From assembly GCA_019636615.1 (NCBI GenBank), contig JAHBXF010000002.1:1738001-1802000 (forward strand): a stretch of 64,000 nt of DNA, given 5' to 3'. This document shows, in pieces, positions 24,781 through 33,957 of the stretch. Numbering within the stretch: position 1 is the stretch's first letter; each line of letters begins with the position of its first letter. The stretch comes from Phycisphaeraceae bacterium. Its GTDB lineage: Bacteria; Planctomycetota; Phycisphaerae; Phycisphaerales; UBA1924. The notes under the pieces were generated by a model. It searched no databases. It worked only from the letters and a program-made list of their open reading frames with translations, and had not been told where the DNA came from. The translations under genes were made by a program, and so were the position numbers.

Positions 24781-24815
24781 CCGGACCCATGCCCGGACCC
24801 ATGCCCGGGCCGATG
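24781..24815. repeat. Short 12-bp tandem repeat between convergent genes
   Basis: Three head-to-tail units of CCCGGACCCATG (the first lacking one C, the third with three changes) fill the 52-bp gap between the glycosyltransferase and the small lipoprotein genes. Confidence 0.6.
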
Positions 24816-24816
24816 C

Positions 24817-25074
24817 TCACTCGCCTGTGACAAGCCTTGCGCGGATGTTGGGCTTGCGGCGACCGAACTCATCGAAGACGTAACTCGGCGCCCGCCGGTC
24901 GCGCACCGCGTCGAAACGGTCGTACTGGCTGCGTGGTTCATCGGGCGTCAAGAGCGGCTCGCGGCACCCCGGCAGGAGTGACAGCATGCACGCGCCGAAC
25001 AGAACAAGGCACAGGCTGCTGCGCGATGAAGGCGTGCGGCGCGGGGAACGGGTAGAGCGGGGCGTGGCGGGCAT
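24817..25074 (-). CDS. Small lipoprotein, unknown function
   Basis: 85 aa starting at ATG 25074. A basic Pro/Ser-rich n-region is followed by LCLVLFGACMLSLLPGC, a lipoprotein signal with lipobox LPGC. The mature part (REPLLTPDEPRSQYDRFDAVRDRRAPSYVF, then a KPNIRARL tail) is polar and has no enzymatic motif. The reading frame has a clear lipobox and a sensible C-terminus, so I take it as real although short. It is likely an envelope structural lipoprotein; no function can be assigned. Confidence 0.65.
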   Translation of the reverse strand: MPATPRSTRSPRRTPSSRSSLCLVLFGACMLSLLPGCREPLLTPDEPRSQYDRFDAVRDRRAPSYVFDEFGRRKPNIRARLVTGE

Positions 25075-25372
25075 TGGTGCAAAAAGTGTACCGCCCGCGG
25101 GAAGCGGACGGCACACCCAGAGAGAGGAGAGAGGTGACGAAAGTCGGGATAGCCGGCCGCGGGCTCCGTTCCCGGCTGGCCTTGGCCGGTGGCACCCGCT
25201 GGGGCGCCTGGGAGCGATCTCGCAGTCTTCCGCGTGGGGGCGTGCCTTGGGGCAGGCCTCAAACCAGCGGGTAGTCTCTTGTATATACGGGCTTTACGGG
25301 GCGAGGTTCAGCGGCAGAGATTTTTTTTTGAAGTTATTCTGCGAGCCGGTCTCGGTGGCCTGCCGAGGGCTG
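25075..25372. other. 298-bp intergenic region
   Basis: Lies between the trmL stop and the small lipoprotein start, both on the minus strand. It contains an AT-rich patch with TATATA (about 25270-25280) and a nine-T run (25321-25329) without an upstream hairpin. The promoter of the lipoprotein gene is expected here, but I cannot name hexamers with confidence. No gene is seen. Confidence 0.5.
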
Positions 25373-25903
25373 TCAGAGCGTGAGCCGGCCCGCTGGAGTC
25401 GTGGAGATTTCGCCACGTGCCAGGCACTGACGGATGCCCTCGTACACCGCCGCGCAGACCGCTGTCGCGAGGTTGAGTGAGCGTTCACCGGCCACCATGG
25501 GAAGGCTCAGCACTCTTTCGGGTGGGAAGGTCGCGAGGATGGCATCGGGCAGGCCTGCGGTTTCGCGCCCGAAAATCAGATAATCGCCGCGACGCAGGGG
25601 CGCATCGAAGAGTGATCGAGAGGCTTTGGTTGAGAAGACCCAAGGCGAAGCGGCGGGCTCGCGCTCGCGGAAGTGGGCCCACGACTGGTGCTCGCGCAGC
25701 GGCAGTCGGGGCCAGTAGTCAAGGCCCGCGCGACGGCAGGCTTTTTCGTCGACATCGAAGCCCAAGGGGTGGACAAGGTGAAGGCGGCAGCCGGTGGCCA
25801 CGCAGGTTCGACCGATGTTCCCGGTGTTGTTGGGAATCTCGGGCTCGACGAGGACGACCTCAAAGAGGGGCTCGGCGTGCGGCTTGAAGCCTTGGTGACT
25901 CAC
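25373..25903 (-). CDS. trmL: tRNA (cytidine(34)-2'-O)-methyltransferase TrmL
   Basis: 176-aa SPOUT methyltransferase that 2'-O-methylates the wobble nucleotide of tRNA-Leu isoacceptors, using SAM bound in a deep trefoil knot. Motif 1 is LVEPEIPNNTGNIGRTC, motif 2 IFGRETAGLP, motif 3 LSLPMVAGERSLNLATAVC. Length and motifs match TrmL (157 aa in E. coli) with a short extra tail. It follows the redoxin-like gene on the same strand with a 21-bp gap. Confidence 0.93.
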   Translation of the reverse strand: MSHQGFKPHAEPLFEVVLVEPEIPNNTGNIGRTCVATGCRLHLVHPLGFDVDEKACRRAGLDYWPRLPLREHQSWAHFREREPAASPWVFSTKASRSLFDAPLRRGDYLIFGRETAGLPDAILATFPPERVLSLPMVAGERSLNLATAVCAAVYEGIRQCLARGEISTTPAGRLTL

Positions 25904-25924
25904 GGGGCGTGCGGTCGCGTGTGA

Positions 25925-27220
25925 CTACTTGTTGTTGCGGCGCAGATACTCGGCCTCGACGGCGCGCCTGGCCTGGATGCCCGGGTCGCTGTTGACGACG
26001 CGCTCCAGCGCGGCCTGGAAGGAGGGCTCGCCCATCCAGCCTGACCAGCGCAGAATGCCGTCGCTGCTGACGATGGCAACCCACGGAAGCGGAACGGCGT
26101 TGGTGCCCTCGCCGCGCAGGGAGGCTTCGTAGAGGCCGTTGCTCAGGTCGGTGACGATGGCGTGCCGCAGATCGCGGCCGCGGAAGAACTCGGCGAGGCG
26201 GTCGGCGACTTTCTTGGGGTCGCTCTCGAGGTCTTTGTTCTGGGCCACGCTGTTGTCTTTGAGCACGCTCACAACGCCCACGACGACGAGGTCTCGGGAA
26301 CGCTGGGTGCGGATCATGTCCATCGTGGGCATGATCTGGGTGGTGAAGCGCGAGTCAGGGTGCCAGAAGTACATCAGGGTGGCGCGTCCGGCTTCCGGCG
26401 GGCGCGGCGTGAGCCACCCCGCGCTGGGAAGACGCATCGGGATGGGGGCCGGCGGGTTGTTGGGGTCTTCGGGCTGGGCGTTCTGCTTGGGCGGGAACTT
26501 GGGCCAGGTTACACCGCGGTAGACATCCGGCGTAGGGGCGGGGAAGTCGAGTTCGGGGATTTCAACCATGGAGACAGCGCTGTTGATCGCGCCGGCTCGC
26601 CGGGCATCTGCTTCGCGCTGCGCGGCTTCGCGCGCCAGGCGCTGATTGATTTCTGACGCGTCGTTCACGGTTTCCTTGACGAGAAACTCGACGGCCGATT
26701 CAAGGGCGGATTTGTCGAGGTCGGCGAATCGCATCTGCCCCGCGCGGTCGATGACGTAGTAGTTGGGGTCTTGATCCGCGAGAATGGCCGTGCGGAACTC
26801 GTTCTTGGTATCGTGGCCCGAGAAGATCACGCCTTCCTTGGGCGGTGTGGGCTTGCGTGCGCCGTCCCAGCCTTCTGAGTGGTGCACGAAGACAACAACC
26901 ACGCCGTCATTGGCGAACCGCTCGGCCAAACGCAGCGACTGTGTGATGACGCGCCGGGAAGGGGCGTACCAGTCTGCCCAGAGGCAGACCACCACCACCT
27001 TGCCGCTCAAATCGCCCGGGGTGGGCGCGGTGGTAGACCAACCCGAAACCTTGGACCAGAGCGCCTGGTCAAAGGGCTTGCGCTCCATGTCGTTGAGTTG
27101 TACGCGGCGCTGGCCCTCACCCTCCCGCTTGAATGAGTCGGCGGGCTGTGCCGAGGCGGGCGAAGCGGAGAGCGTCGCGGCGGCGAGGGCCAGAACGGCG
27201 AATCTGGTGAAGGGGGTCAT
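25925..27220 (-). CDS. Exported tandem thioredoxin-like protein lacking CXXC
   Basis: 431 aa with a signal peptide (MTPFTRFAVLALAAATLSASPASAQ). Two thioredoxin-fold domains are suggested: the first from ~residue 65 with LSGKVVVVCLWADWYAPSRRVI, the second from ~residue 275 with GRATLMYFWHPDSRFTTQIM. In both, the place where CXXC normally follows the Trp is occupied by other residues (WYAPSRR and WHPDSRF), so disulfide chemistry is not expected; Cys is present only before the first Trp. A role as scaffold or chaperone-like redoxin relative is inferred. ATG 27220 begins the signal peptide. Confidence 0.7.
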   Translation of the reverse strand: MTPFTRFAVLALAAATLSASPASAQPADSFKREGEGQRRVQLNDMERKPFDQALWSKVSGWSTTAPTPGDLSGKVVVVCLWADWYAPSRRVITQSLRLAERFANDGVVVVFVHHSEGWDGARKPTPPKEGVIFSGHDTKNEFRTAILADQDPNYYVIDRAGQMRFADLDKSALESAVEFLVKETVNDASEINQRLAREAAQREADARRAGAINSAVSMVEIPELDFPAPTPDVYRGVTWPKFPPKQNAQPEDPNNPPAPIPMRLPSAGWLTPRPPEAGRATLMYFWHPDSRFTTQIMPTMDMIRTQRSRDLVVVGVVSVLKDNSVAQNKDLESDPKKVADRLAEFFRGRDLRHAIVTDLSNGLYEASLRGEGTNAVPLPWVAIVSSDGILRWSGWMGEPSFQAALERVVNSDPGIQARRAVEAEYLRRNNK

Positions 27221-27361
27221 GGGTTGGGTGCTCACTGATGGAACCATGGAAAACCGAAGCCGCGCGGTGCGGCGTCAGGGGTCGTGCTGCTCACACAGTA
27301 CGACGCACGAGCGTGCGAATGGTTCGCGCGGTGTCCGACCATTTCCCGTCCGCCCCCGGGA

Positions 27362-28204
27362 TTATGCGGACCCGACCGGGCAGAGCCGGTAGAGGGCGAT
27401 GGCGCAGGAGGTCGCAATGTTGATGGAATCGGTGCCCGGAGCCATGGGGATTCGCACTTTGATGTCCGCTGATTCCATCGCCTGCGGGGTCAGACCCGCC
27501 CCCTCGTTGCCAAAGAGAAAGGCCAACCGCCCCGGACTGGGGGGGTGAAGGACGACATGCTCGAGATCGACGGCACTGTGTGCCGGGGTGAAGGCCAAGG
27601 TGGTGAACCCGGCAGCACGCAGCAGCGGCAGCGCGGCCGCGACAGAGGAAACCTGCGCGTGAGGCGTTCGGAAGACATGGCCCATCGAGACCCTGATGGC
27701 CTTGCGGTAGAAGGGGTCGCAACAGCCGGGCGTGAGCAGCACCGCCACGCCAGGGCCGGCGAGGCACGCGGCATTTCGGAAGACCGACCCGAGATTGTCA
27801 AAGTTGGATATTTCTTCCAGAAGGATCACGGCTCGGCTCTGCGAGAGAATGCGGGCGAGGTCGTCCGTGGTCACTTCAGGCCTGGCGCCGCTGGCGAGCA
27901 CACCACGATGAAAATCGAATCCGGTGACCCCCTCAACCAGGGGGCGAGGCAGCACATACACCGGCGTGTCGGCACTGCGCAGGGACAGGGCCTGGGAGAA
28001 AGCCTGGGCCTTGCCGGGTGTGCACAGGAGTGAACGGACGGGGTAGTTTGATTCGAGGAGCGACCGGACGATGATCTCTCCCTCACAGATGAACCATGGG
28101 CGGCGGCCGGTGAACTCCTGCTGACGGGTCGCGGGGTCGCTCAGGTCGAAGTAATCGCTCAGACGAGGGTCGCGGGGATCGGTGATGTTGATGCAGTTGG
28201 GCAT
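27362..28204 (-). CDS. TrmH/SpoU-family RNA 2'-O-methyltransferase
   Basis: 280-aa SPOUT methyltransferase acting on the 2'-OH of tRNA or rRNA. An N-terminal RNA-binding substrate domain (EGEIIVRSLLESNYPVRSLL) precedes the catalytic domain with motif 1 EISNFDNLGSVFRNAA, motif 2 LFGNEGAGL and motif 3 IPMAPGTDSINIATSCAIAL. The longest frame runs to 29179 antisense to uppP; ATG 28204 is the real start by homology. Exact target nucleotide unknown. Confidence 0.88.
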   Translation of the reverse strand: MPNCINITDPRDPRLSDYFDLSDPATRQQEFTGRRPWFICEGEIIVRSLLESNYPVRSLLCTPGKAQAFSQALSLRSADTPVYVLPRPLVEGVTGFDFHRGVLASGARPEVTTDDLARILSQSRAVILLEEISNFDNLGSVFRNAACLAGPGVAVLLTPGCCDPFYRKAIRVSMGHVFRTPHAQVSSVAAALPLLRAAGFTTLAFTPAHSAVDLEHVVLHPPSPGRLAFLFGNEGAGLTPQAMESADIKVRIPMAPGTDSINIATSCAIALYRLCPVGSA

Positions 28205-28366
28205 GTGGTTTGGTCGATGCACGAGGTCCGCGGGCAAGGTAGACTCCTCCCCCGCTTGTGGCATGGGCCGCGACGGGTTTGAGACCGCCTCCGCGGGCAC
28301 CATTGGTGAGCAACGATTGCCGCCTCGCACGGCTCCATGGCCCCCAGATCGCACGACGAGAGACGA

Positions 28367-29359
28367 ATGCCCGACCCAAGCACCCAACTGACGCTTCTTC
28401 AGGCATCCATCCTCGGGCTGGTCGAGGGGATCACAGAATACCTGCCCGTGAGTTCGACAGGGCACCTCATCCTGACGGCCGCGCTGATGGGGCTGAACAA
28501 GACGCCCGAGCAGCAGCAGGCGGTGGACACGTTCAACATTGTCATCCAGGGCGGGGCCATCGCGGCGGTTCTTGGGCTGTATTGGCCCGCGGTGGTGCGG
28601 ATGCTCAAGGGCCTGCTGGGCCGCGACGGGCCGGGCCTTCGGCTGCTGATCAATCTGGTGATCGCGTTCATGCCGGCGGCGGTGATCGGCCTGCTGCTTG
28701 ATGATCTGATCGAGTCGTACCTCTTTCGTGCCGGGCCTGTGCTGCTGGCGCTGGCGCTCGGGGCGTTCTTCATGGTGTTGGTGGACATGCGGGCCTCGGG
28801 CCGGTTCGGGCTGTGGCGCAAGCACGGCAGTGAACCGGGGATTTACGACCTCTCGCCCAGGCAAGCCCTCTTCATCGGCTGCATGCAGTGCGTGGCGATG
28901 TGGCCCGGCACGAGCCGCTCGATGATGACCATCTCGGGAGGAATTCTGGCGGGGATGCGTCCTGCGCAGGCGGCGCAGTTCAGTTTTCTGCTGGGGCTGC
29001 CCACGCTCATGGCGGCGACGATGTACAAACTGGTCAAAGACCTGTACAAGAGCCACCGTGACGGAACGCCCAACATGTTCGAGACGCTTGGGTGGGCCCC
29101 GTGTCTGCTGGGCGCGCTGGTCGCCGCGGTATCGGCGGCTGTGGCCGTGAAATGGCTGGTCGCGTTCTTGAGCAAGCACGGCCTGCTGGCCTTTGCGTGG
29201 TACCGACTGGCGCTCACCGCCGTGCTCGGCGGCTTCATCTGGGCGGGTGTTGTCACCATCGAGCCGCCATCCGGAGTGGGATCACCGGCGGCGACCGAGG
29301 GGGGCGGGGTGATCGCCCCGCTTGAGTGGCGTGAGAAAACCGGGGGCAGCGCGCCGTGA
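28367..29359 (+). CDS. uppP: Undecaprenyl-diphosphatase UppP (BacA)
   Basis: 330-aa membrane phosphatase that converts undecaprenyl diphosphate to the monophosphate, regenerating the lipid carrier for peptidoglycan and glycans; overexpression gives bacitracin resistance in many bacteria. The catalytic motif EGITEYLPVSSTGHL and the second motif WPGTSRSMMTISGG are intact, with about eight membrane helices. It is ~55 aa longer than the E. coli protein, with a longer loop before the last helices and a polar tail. The TGA overlaps the GTG start of serA. Confidence 0.95.
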   Translation: MPDPSTQLTLLQASILGLVEGITEYLPVSSTGHLILTAALMGLNKTPEQQQAVDTFNIVIQGGAIAAVLGLYWPAVVRMLKGLLGRDGPGLRLLINLVIAFMPAAVIGLLLDDLIESYLFRAGPVLLALALGAFFMVLVDMRASGRFGLWRKHGSEPGIYDLSPRQALFIGCMQCVAMWPGTSRSMMTISGGILAGMRPAQAAQFSFLLGLPTLMAATMYKLVKDLYKSHRDGTPNMFETLGWAPCLLGALVAAVSAAVAVKWLVAFLSKHGLLAFAWYRLALTAVLGGFIWAGVVTIEPPSGVGSPAATEGGGVIAPLEWREKTGGSAP

Positions 29360-30624
29360 CAACATCGTTCCCGAAGACCAAGATGAAAGCGGTGATGCTC
29401 GAGAACATTCACCCGGCGGGCCTGAACCTGCTGCGTGAAGAGGGGTACCAGGTCGAGACGGCCGCGGGCTCGCCCGACAAGGCCAAACTACTGCGGATGG
29501 TGCGCGATGCGCATCTGCTGGGGGTTCGATCAAAGACGGACGTGACGGCCGAGGTGTTGGATGCCGCGCCCAGACTGCTGGCGGTGGGCTGCTTCTGCAT
29601 CGGCACGAACCAGGTTGATCTGCCGCACGCCCGACGCGCCGGGTTGCCGGTGTTCAACTCACCCTTCTCGAACACGCGGAGCGTTGCCGAGTTGACGATC
29701 GCCGAGATCATCGCCCTCTATCGACGGCTGGTCGATCAGAGCGCTCGGATGCACCGCGGCGAGTGGGACAAGTCCGCGGCGGGGGCGCACGAGGTGCGCG
29801 GTCGGACGCTGGGCATCGTGGGGTATGGGCACATCGGTGCGCAGGTATCGGTGATGGCCGAGGCCGTGGGCATGCGCGTGGTCTTCCACGACGTGGTGCC
29901 CAAACTGGCCCTGGGCAACGCCCGGCAGGTGAAAGACCTTGGTACTCTGCTGAAAGAGGCCGACGTGGTGACGCTGCACGTGCCGGCGACACCCCAGACC
30001 GAACGGATGATCGGCGCGGCACAACTGAAAAAGATGAAGCGGGGTGCGTTCCTCATCAACAACGCCAGGGGGAGCGTTGTGGACGTGTGCGCGCTGGCCG
30101 AGTCGATCACATCGGGGCATATCGGCGGGGCCGCGCTGGATGTCTTTCCGTATGAACCTTCGAGCAAAGAAGAGCGGTTTGAGTGCGAACTTCGGGGCCT
30201 GCCGAACGTGATTCTGACGCCGCACGTCGGCGGGAGCACGGAGGAGGCGCAGGAATCCATCGCGCTGGATGTCGCGGGGAAGTTCGTGAAGTTTGTGAAC
30301 GTGGGCACGACCACGGGGGCGGTGAACGTGCCCGAGGTGGAGTTGCCCGAGCAGGAATACACGGGCGAGGGATCTGTGGGACGCGGGGCCGCGATGCCCC
30401 GGCGGCGGTGGCGCGTGCTGCACTTTCACCGCAACGTGCCCGGGGTGCTCAGTTCGCTGCACAGCACGGTGGCGTCGCTGGGGGCAAACATCTGGGCCGA
30501 GTATCTCCGCACCACGGAAGAAGTCGGGTATGTGGTGCTCGACATCGATCCGATCGACCAAGCACCGCTGATCGACCGCCTGCGGGCGATGCCCGAGACA
30601 ATCCGCGTGCGTGTGCTCTACTGA
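29356..30624 (+). CDS. serA: D-3-phosphoglycerate dehydrogenase
   Basis: 422-aa enzyme for the first step of serine biosynthesis (3-phosphoglycerate to 3-phosphohydroxypyruvate with NAD). The dinucleotide fold is at GIVGYGHIGAQV; catalytic Arg, Glu and His regions are CFCIGTNQVDL, NNARGSVVDV and LTPHVGGSTEEAQ. A C-terminal ACT domain (WRVLHFHRNVPGVLSSLHST ...) suggests serine feedback, like E. coli SerA. GTG 29356 overlaps the uppP stop (GTGA); ATG 29383 is an alternative. Converges closely with the coiled-coil lipoprotein gene. Confidence 0.93.
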   Translation: MTTSFPKTKMKAVMLENIHPAGLNLLREEGYQVETAAGSPDKAKLLRMVRDAHLLGVRSKTDVTAEVLDAAPRLLAVGCFCIGTNQVDLPHARRAGLPVFNSPFSNTRSVAELTIAEIIALYRRLVDQSARMHRGEWDKSAAGAHEVRGRTLGIVGYGHIGAQVSVMAEAVGMRVVFHDVVPKLALGNARQVKDLGTLLKEADVVTLHVPATPQTERMIGAAQLKKMKRGAFLINNARGSVVDVCALAESITSGHIGGAALDVFPYEPSSKEERFECELRGLPNVILTPHVGGSTEEAQESIALDVAGKFVKFVNVGTTTGAVNVPEVELPEQEYTGEGSVGRGAAMPRRRWRVLHFHRNVPGVLSSLHSTVASLGANIWAEYLRTTEEVGYVVLDIDPIDQAPLIDRLRAMPETIRVRVLY

Positions 30625-30634
30625 ACTGCCGCCC

Positions 30635-31315
30635 TCAGCGCGGCCGTACGACCCGTTCCTGCGTGTGCACCGCGCCGTGCAGGGCGTCGGTGAACTGCGC
30701 ACGCAGCAGGAGTGTGGGCGAGGCGCCTGGGGGGCGGGCGATGTGGGCGCCGAGGGGAACCTCGACGGTGTAATGCGTGCCCATGAGCCCGGATCGATAG
30801 GCGTCGCGCAGTTCTCTGGGGGAGAGTGTGCGGGCAGCGATCACGGTGCCCGAGGCCGCGCTGCCCACGGTGCTGTCAACGATGATGGCCTCGACGGCCA
30901 TGGCCCCCACCGCCTGCACAAAGCGGCCGTACCCATCCAGCGGGCGGACGTACCAGACGACCGACTCGGCGGGCCTTGCGGGATCGGCCGGGGAGAAACC
31001 AGAGAGAGAATCGATCTCGATGGAGGTGACCACGGGCGTGGCGTCGATGATCTCGGCGGGTGAAGCCGCGGCCAGCGAGGCGGTGGTCTGCGCGAGTTGA
31101 ACGCTGAGTTCACGCTCGCGGCCTTCGAGCAGGCGGACGCGTTCCTGGAGGGCGATGACCTCTCGGCGCAGGCGGTCATTCTCGGCGGAGGATGAGCGCT
31201 GACCGCCGACCGTGCAGCCGGCCAGGGCTGCAAGCGAAAGACACACCGCCGCGGCGGGGAAGGCCGCGCGGGTGCGCCGGGGGGAAGGGCCGACCGAAAG
31301 ATCGTCGGTGATCAT
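30635..31315 (-). CDS. Lipoprotein with N-terminal coiled coil, unknown function
   Basis: 226 aa. VCLSLAALAGC is a lipoprotein signal with lipobox; the mature N-terminus has a ~40-residue coiled coil (NDRLRREVIALQERVRLLEG onward), then a ~140-residue beta-rich domain that begins IIDATPVVTSIEIDSLSGF and contains WYVRPLDGYGRFVQAVG, common in planctomycete secreted proteins. An envelope role is likely. It is downstream of the clpP pair on the same strand with a 48-bp gap. Confidence 0.7.
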   Translation of the reverse strand: MITDDLSVGPSPRRTRAAFPAAAVCLSLAALAGCTVGGQRSSSAENDRLRREVIALQERVRLLEGRERELSVQLAQTTASLAAASPAEIIDATPVVTSIEIDSLSGFSPADPARPAESVVWYVRPLDGYGRFVQAVGAMAVEAIIVDSTVGSAASGTVIAARTLSPRELRDAYRSGLMGTHYTVEVPLGAHIARPPGASPTLLLRAQFTDALHGAVHTQERVVRPR

Positions 31316-31363
31316 GGAGAAGGCTACGCGGCGCGGGTGGGGTTCGCGGGGCTCGGGCGTTGC

Positions 31364-31990
31364 TTATTCGTCGTCAGGCTGAGGCGAAGTCTTGACGGCG
31401 GGCATGCGCTTGAGGATCTTGTCGATCAGGCCGTAGTCGAGCATCTCCTGGTCGTCGAGCCACTTGTTGCGGTCGCAGTCCCGGGTGATTTTGTCGACGC
31501 TCTGGCCCGTCTGGTTGGAGTAGATGTGGTAGAGACGGTCGCGGATGCGGAGCATTTCGCGGGCTTCGATCTCGATATCGGTGGCCTGGCCTTCCATCAC
31601 TCCGCCCAGGAGGGGCTGGTGCATGAGGTTGCGGCTGTTGGGGAGCGTGAACCGCTTGCCCTTGGTGCCGGCGCAGGCGATGACGCTGCCCATGCTCGCG
31701 GCCTGGCCGACGATGTAGGTGGCGACATCGCACTGGACGTACTGCATGGTGTCGACGATGGCCAGGCCCGCGGAGACGCTGCCGCCGGGGCTGTTGACAT
31801 AGATGTGGATGTCGTTCTTGACATCCTGGTTGGCCAGGAAGAGGAGCTGGGCGACGGCGAGGTTCGCCATGTCGTCGGTGACGGGGCCGCCCAGGAAGAT
31901 GATGCGGTCTTTGAGGAGTCGTGAGTAGATGTCGTACGCGCGTTCGCCGCGCTGTGAACTCTCGATGACGATTGGGACGAGGTAGGACAT
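31364..31990 (-). CDS. clpP: ATP-dependent Clp protease proteolytic subunit (paralogue A)
   Basis: 208-aa serine peptidase subunit that forms the proteolytic chamber used with ClpX/ClpA/ClpC. The catalytic triad is complete: Ser99 in GQAASMGS, His124 in [10 protein letters not shown], Asp171 in [11 protein letters not shown] 31990 ([20 protein letters not shown], a typical mature ClpP start) is used instead of the longer frame. The second clpP lies 73 bp upstream on the same strand, so the products could form a mixed tetradecamer. Confidence 0.95.
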   Translation of the reverse strand: MSYLVPIVIESSQRGERAYDIYSRLLKDRIIFLGGPVTDDMANLAVAQLLFLANQDVKNDIHIYVNSPGGSVSAGLAIVDTMQYVQCDVATYIVGQAASMGSVIACAGTKGKRFTLPNSRNLMHQPLLGGVMEGQATDIEIEAREMLRIRDRLYHIYSNQTGQSVDKITRDCDRNKWLDDQEMLDYGLIDKILKRMPAVKTSPQPDDE

Positions 31991-32063
31991 GTTCTGTGGT
32001 CCGTGGAGGTACGTGGAGGAAGAATCGCCGGCTGTGGGGGTTTGGGCGTCTCGGGCCGGGTGG

Positions 32064-32666
32064 TCAGCGGGCGCCGAAGGTGGCGACATCGTTCTTGGGG
32101 GGCTCGGTGAGCACTTCGTCGGCCAGGCCGTAGGCGACGGCCTCTTCCGCGGTGAAGTACTTGTCGCGTTCGGAGTCTGCCTGCACCTGCTCGATGGTCT
32201 TGCCGGTGTGGCTGGCGATGATGCGGGTGAGTTCTTTCTTGCTCTTGATGATCTGCTCTGCCTGGATGCGGATGTCTTCGGCCTGGCCGGTCACGCCGCC
32301 GTAGGGCTGGTGGATCATGACCTTGGCGTGCGGCAGGAGGTATCGCTTGCCCTTGGCGCCCGCCGTGAGCAGGAGGGCCGCGCCCGAGTAGGCCCTTCCC
32401 AGGCAGTACGTGGCGACCGGGGAAGAGAGGAACCGCATGGTGTCGTAGAGGGCGAGGGTGTCGTCGACGGCGCCGCCGGGGGAGTTGATGTAGAAGTTGA
32501 TCTCCTGACCCCGTTTCTGGTTCTCGAGGTAGAGCATCTGCATCATGACCCGGGCGGCCGAGCCCTGGTTGATCTCGCCGATGAGAAAGACAATGCGGTT
32601 CTCCAGAAGGAGTTCGTCGATGGTCATCTCACGGGTACGCTGGTAACTCACGCCGGCTGCTGGCAT
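32064..32666 (-). CDS. clpP: ATP-dependent Clp protease proteolytic subunit (paralogue B)
   Basis: 200-aa ClpP paralogue. The triad is conserved: Ser94 in GRAYSGAA, His119 in [10 protein letters not shown], Asp164 in [10 protein letters not shown]. Around the active Ser, the usual ASMG is YSGA, so the oxyanion environment differs from paralogue A, as in divergent partners of mixed ClpP1P2 systems. ATG 32666 is used. First gene of the pair; no clpX is adjacent. Confidence 0.92.
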   Translation of the reverse strand: MPAAGVSYQRTREMTIDELLLENRIVFLIGEINQGSAARVMMQMLYLENQKRGQEINFYINSPGGAVDDTLALYDTMRFLSSPVATYCLGRAYSGAALLLTAGAKGKRYLLPHAKVMIHQPYGGVTGQAEDIRIQAEQIIKSKKELTRIIASHTGKTIEQVQADSERDKYFTAEEAVAYGLADEVLTEPPKNDVATFGAR

Positions 32667-33026
32667 GTCTGGGTTCCTTCTGGTCCGGTTCGGGTGGGCG
32701 GTCGTCGCCCAACCATCTGGGACAGGGTATATCGACCGATGATACTGCGATCCTGATGCCAGAATCGGACGGAGGCTACCCCGTGCGCCACTCCGTGGTG
32801 GGCGGTGGGCGATGATTTTTCGCACTCGGGGCTGCGCGAAAGTCGCATTGGCTGTCAAAGTGACCGTCGGTCGCTGGTGAGATGGGGCCACCCTCGGGGG
32901 ATCGTCCGAATCGCGCCCCGCGGCCGGGATGAGTCAAAGACCCCCTGTGACCCGGGGGGTAGAGGTTTGCTAAAGTTGTGTCAGCCGCGCCGCTTCGGGC
33001 GCTGCCAAACGGAACGAGAAACGAAC
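32667..33026. other. 360-bp divergent intergenic region (clpP pair / phosphoesterase)
   Basis: No gene is seen. On the plus strand an inverted repeat ACCCCC (32940-32945) / GGGGGT (32955-32960) overlaps a weak promoter candidate GTGACC (32947-32952), 18-bp spacer, TAAAGT (32971-32976), 50 bp before the phosphoesterase start. On the minus strand TATACC near 32730 is a possible -10 for the clpP pair without a clear -35. Confidence 0.35.
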
Positions 33027-33854
33027 GTGCCCACCGCAGTCATCAGTGATATCCATGCCAATGCGTCAGCCCTTCGGGCGGTCCTCGCGGACATCGAAGC
33101 CCGGGGCATCTCGCGGATCGTCTGTCTGGGGGACACGGTCGGGTATGGGCCCGATCCGCTCGAGTGCGTTGACCTGGTCATGGAAAAGTGCGCCTGGAGC
33201 CTGATGGGGAACCACGATTACGGGGTTCTGTACGAGCCCACGAACTTCAACCCCAGCGCGGAGTCCGCGGCGTTCTGGACACGCGATCAGTTCGACCAGG
33301 AGCCCGACGCCCAGAAACGCGCACGCCGCTACGACTTTCTCAACCGGCTGCGGGTTCGCGTGGTTGAGCGTCTGGGTGAGAACGGGCTGGAGCCCATCGA
33401 CCCGGCCTCTCCCGCGCCGGACAACAACGGGCACGGGCTGCACCTGCTCGCGGTGCACGGCTCCCCCAGACGGCCGATCAACGAGTACATCTTTCCCGAT
33501 GACCCGGTGAACGCCCAGGACAAACTCGAGAGCATCTTTGATCGGGTCAAGGGTGTGTGCATCGTGGGCCACACGCACATGCCCGGGGTATTCACCGACG
33601 AGCCGGACTTCTACCCGCCGCAGGAGTTGACCGAGGGCAAGTTCACCTTTCAGAAGGGCGAGAAGGTGATCATCAACGTCGGTTCGGTCGGGCAGCCGCG
33701 CGACATGGACCCTCGGGCCAGTTACGCGGTGCTCAACGGCACGCACGTGCAGTTTGTTCGTGTGCCCTACAACGTGGCGGAGACGGCCAACAAGATCAAG
33801 GCGATCCCGCAGTTGATCGATCACCTGGGCGAGCGACTCTACGACGGCCGCTGA
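33027..33854 (+). CDS. Calcineurin-like metallophosphoesterase
   Basis: 275-aa dinuclear-metal phosphoesterase. All metal motifs are present in order: SDIHANASAL (D-x-H), GDTVGYGPDP (GD), GNHD, a single His in VHGSP, and GHTH. The pattern is that of the YfcE/diadenosine-phosphatase-related group; substrate unknown. The start is the GTG at 33027 (PTAVISDIHAN begins immediately after), not the longer frame from 32805. Confidence 0.88.
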   Translation: MPTAVISDIHANASALRAVLADIEARGISRIVCLGDTVGYGPDPLECVDLVMEKCAWSLMGNHDYGVLYEPTNFNPSAESAAFWTRDQFDQEPDAQKRARRYDFLNRLRVRVVERLGENGLEPIDPASPAPDNNGHGLHLLAVHGSPRRPINEYIFPDDPVNAQDKLESIFDRVKGVCIVGHTHMPGVFTDEPDFYPPQELTEGKFTFQKGEKVIINVGSVGQPRDMDPRASYAVLNGTHVQFVRVPYNVAETANKIKAIPQLIDHLGERLYDGR

Positions 33855-33957
33855 ACCGCAACCATAACCCTCGACGATCGAGCATCACGCGGCGGCGAGC
33901 GGGTTTGGGCTTCGCTGCGCCCGGCCGGGGGTGCTCGCCGGGGACCATGAACGGGCA

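Noticed and set aside
25321..25329. T-run as a plus-strand terminator
   Set aside because: No stem-loop precedes it and no plus-strand gene ends nearby.
27362..29179. 605-aa form of the TrmH/SpoU protein
   Set aside because: The N-terminal ~325 residues are antisense to uppP. The conserved domain starts at ATG 28204.
30635..31315. Plus-strand frames opposite the coiled-coil lipoprotein
   Set aside because: The minus-strand frame has a lipobox and coiled coil; the plus-strand ones have no features.
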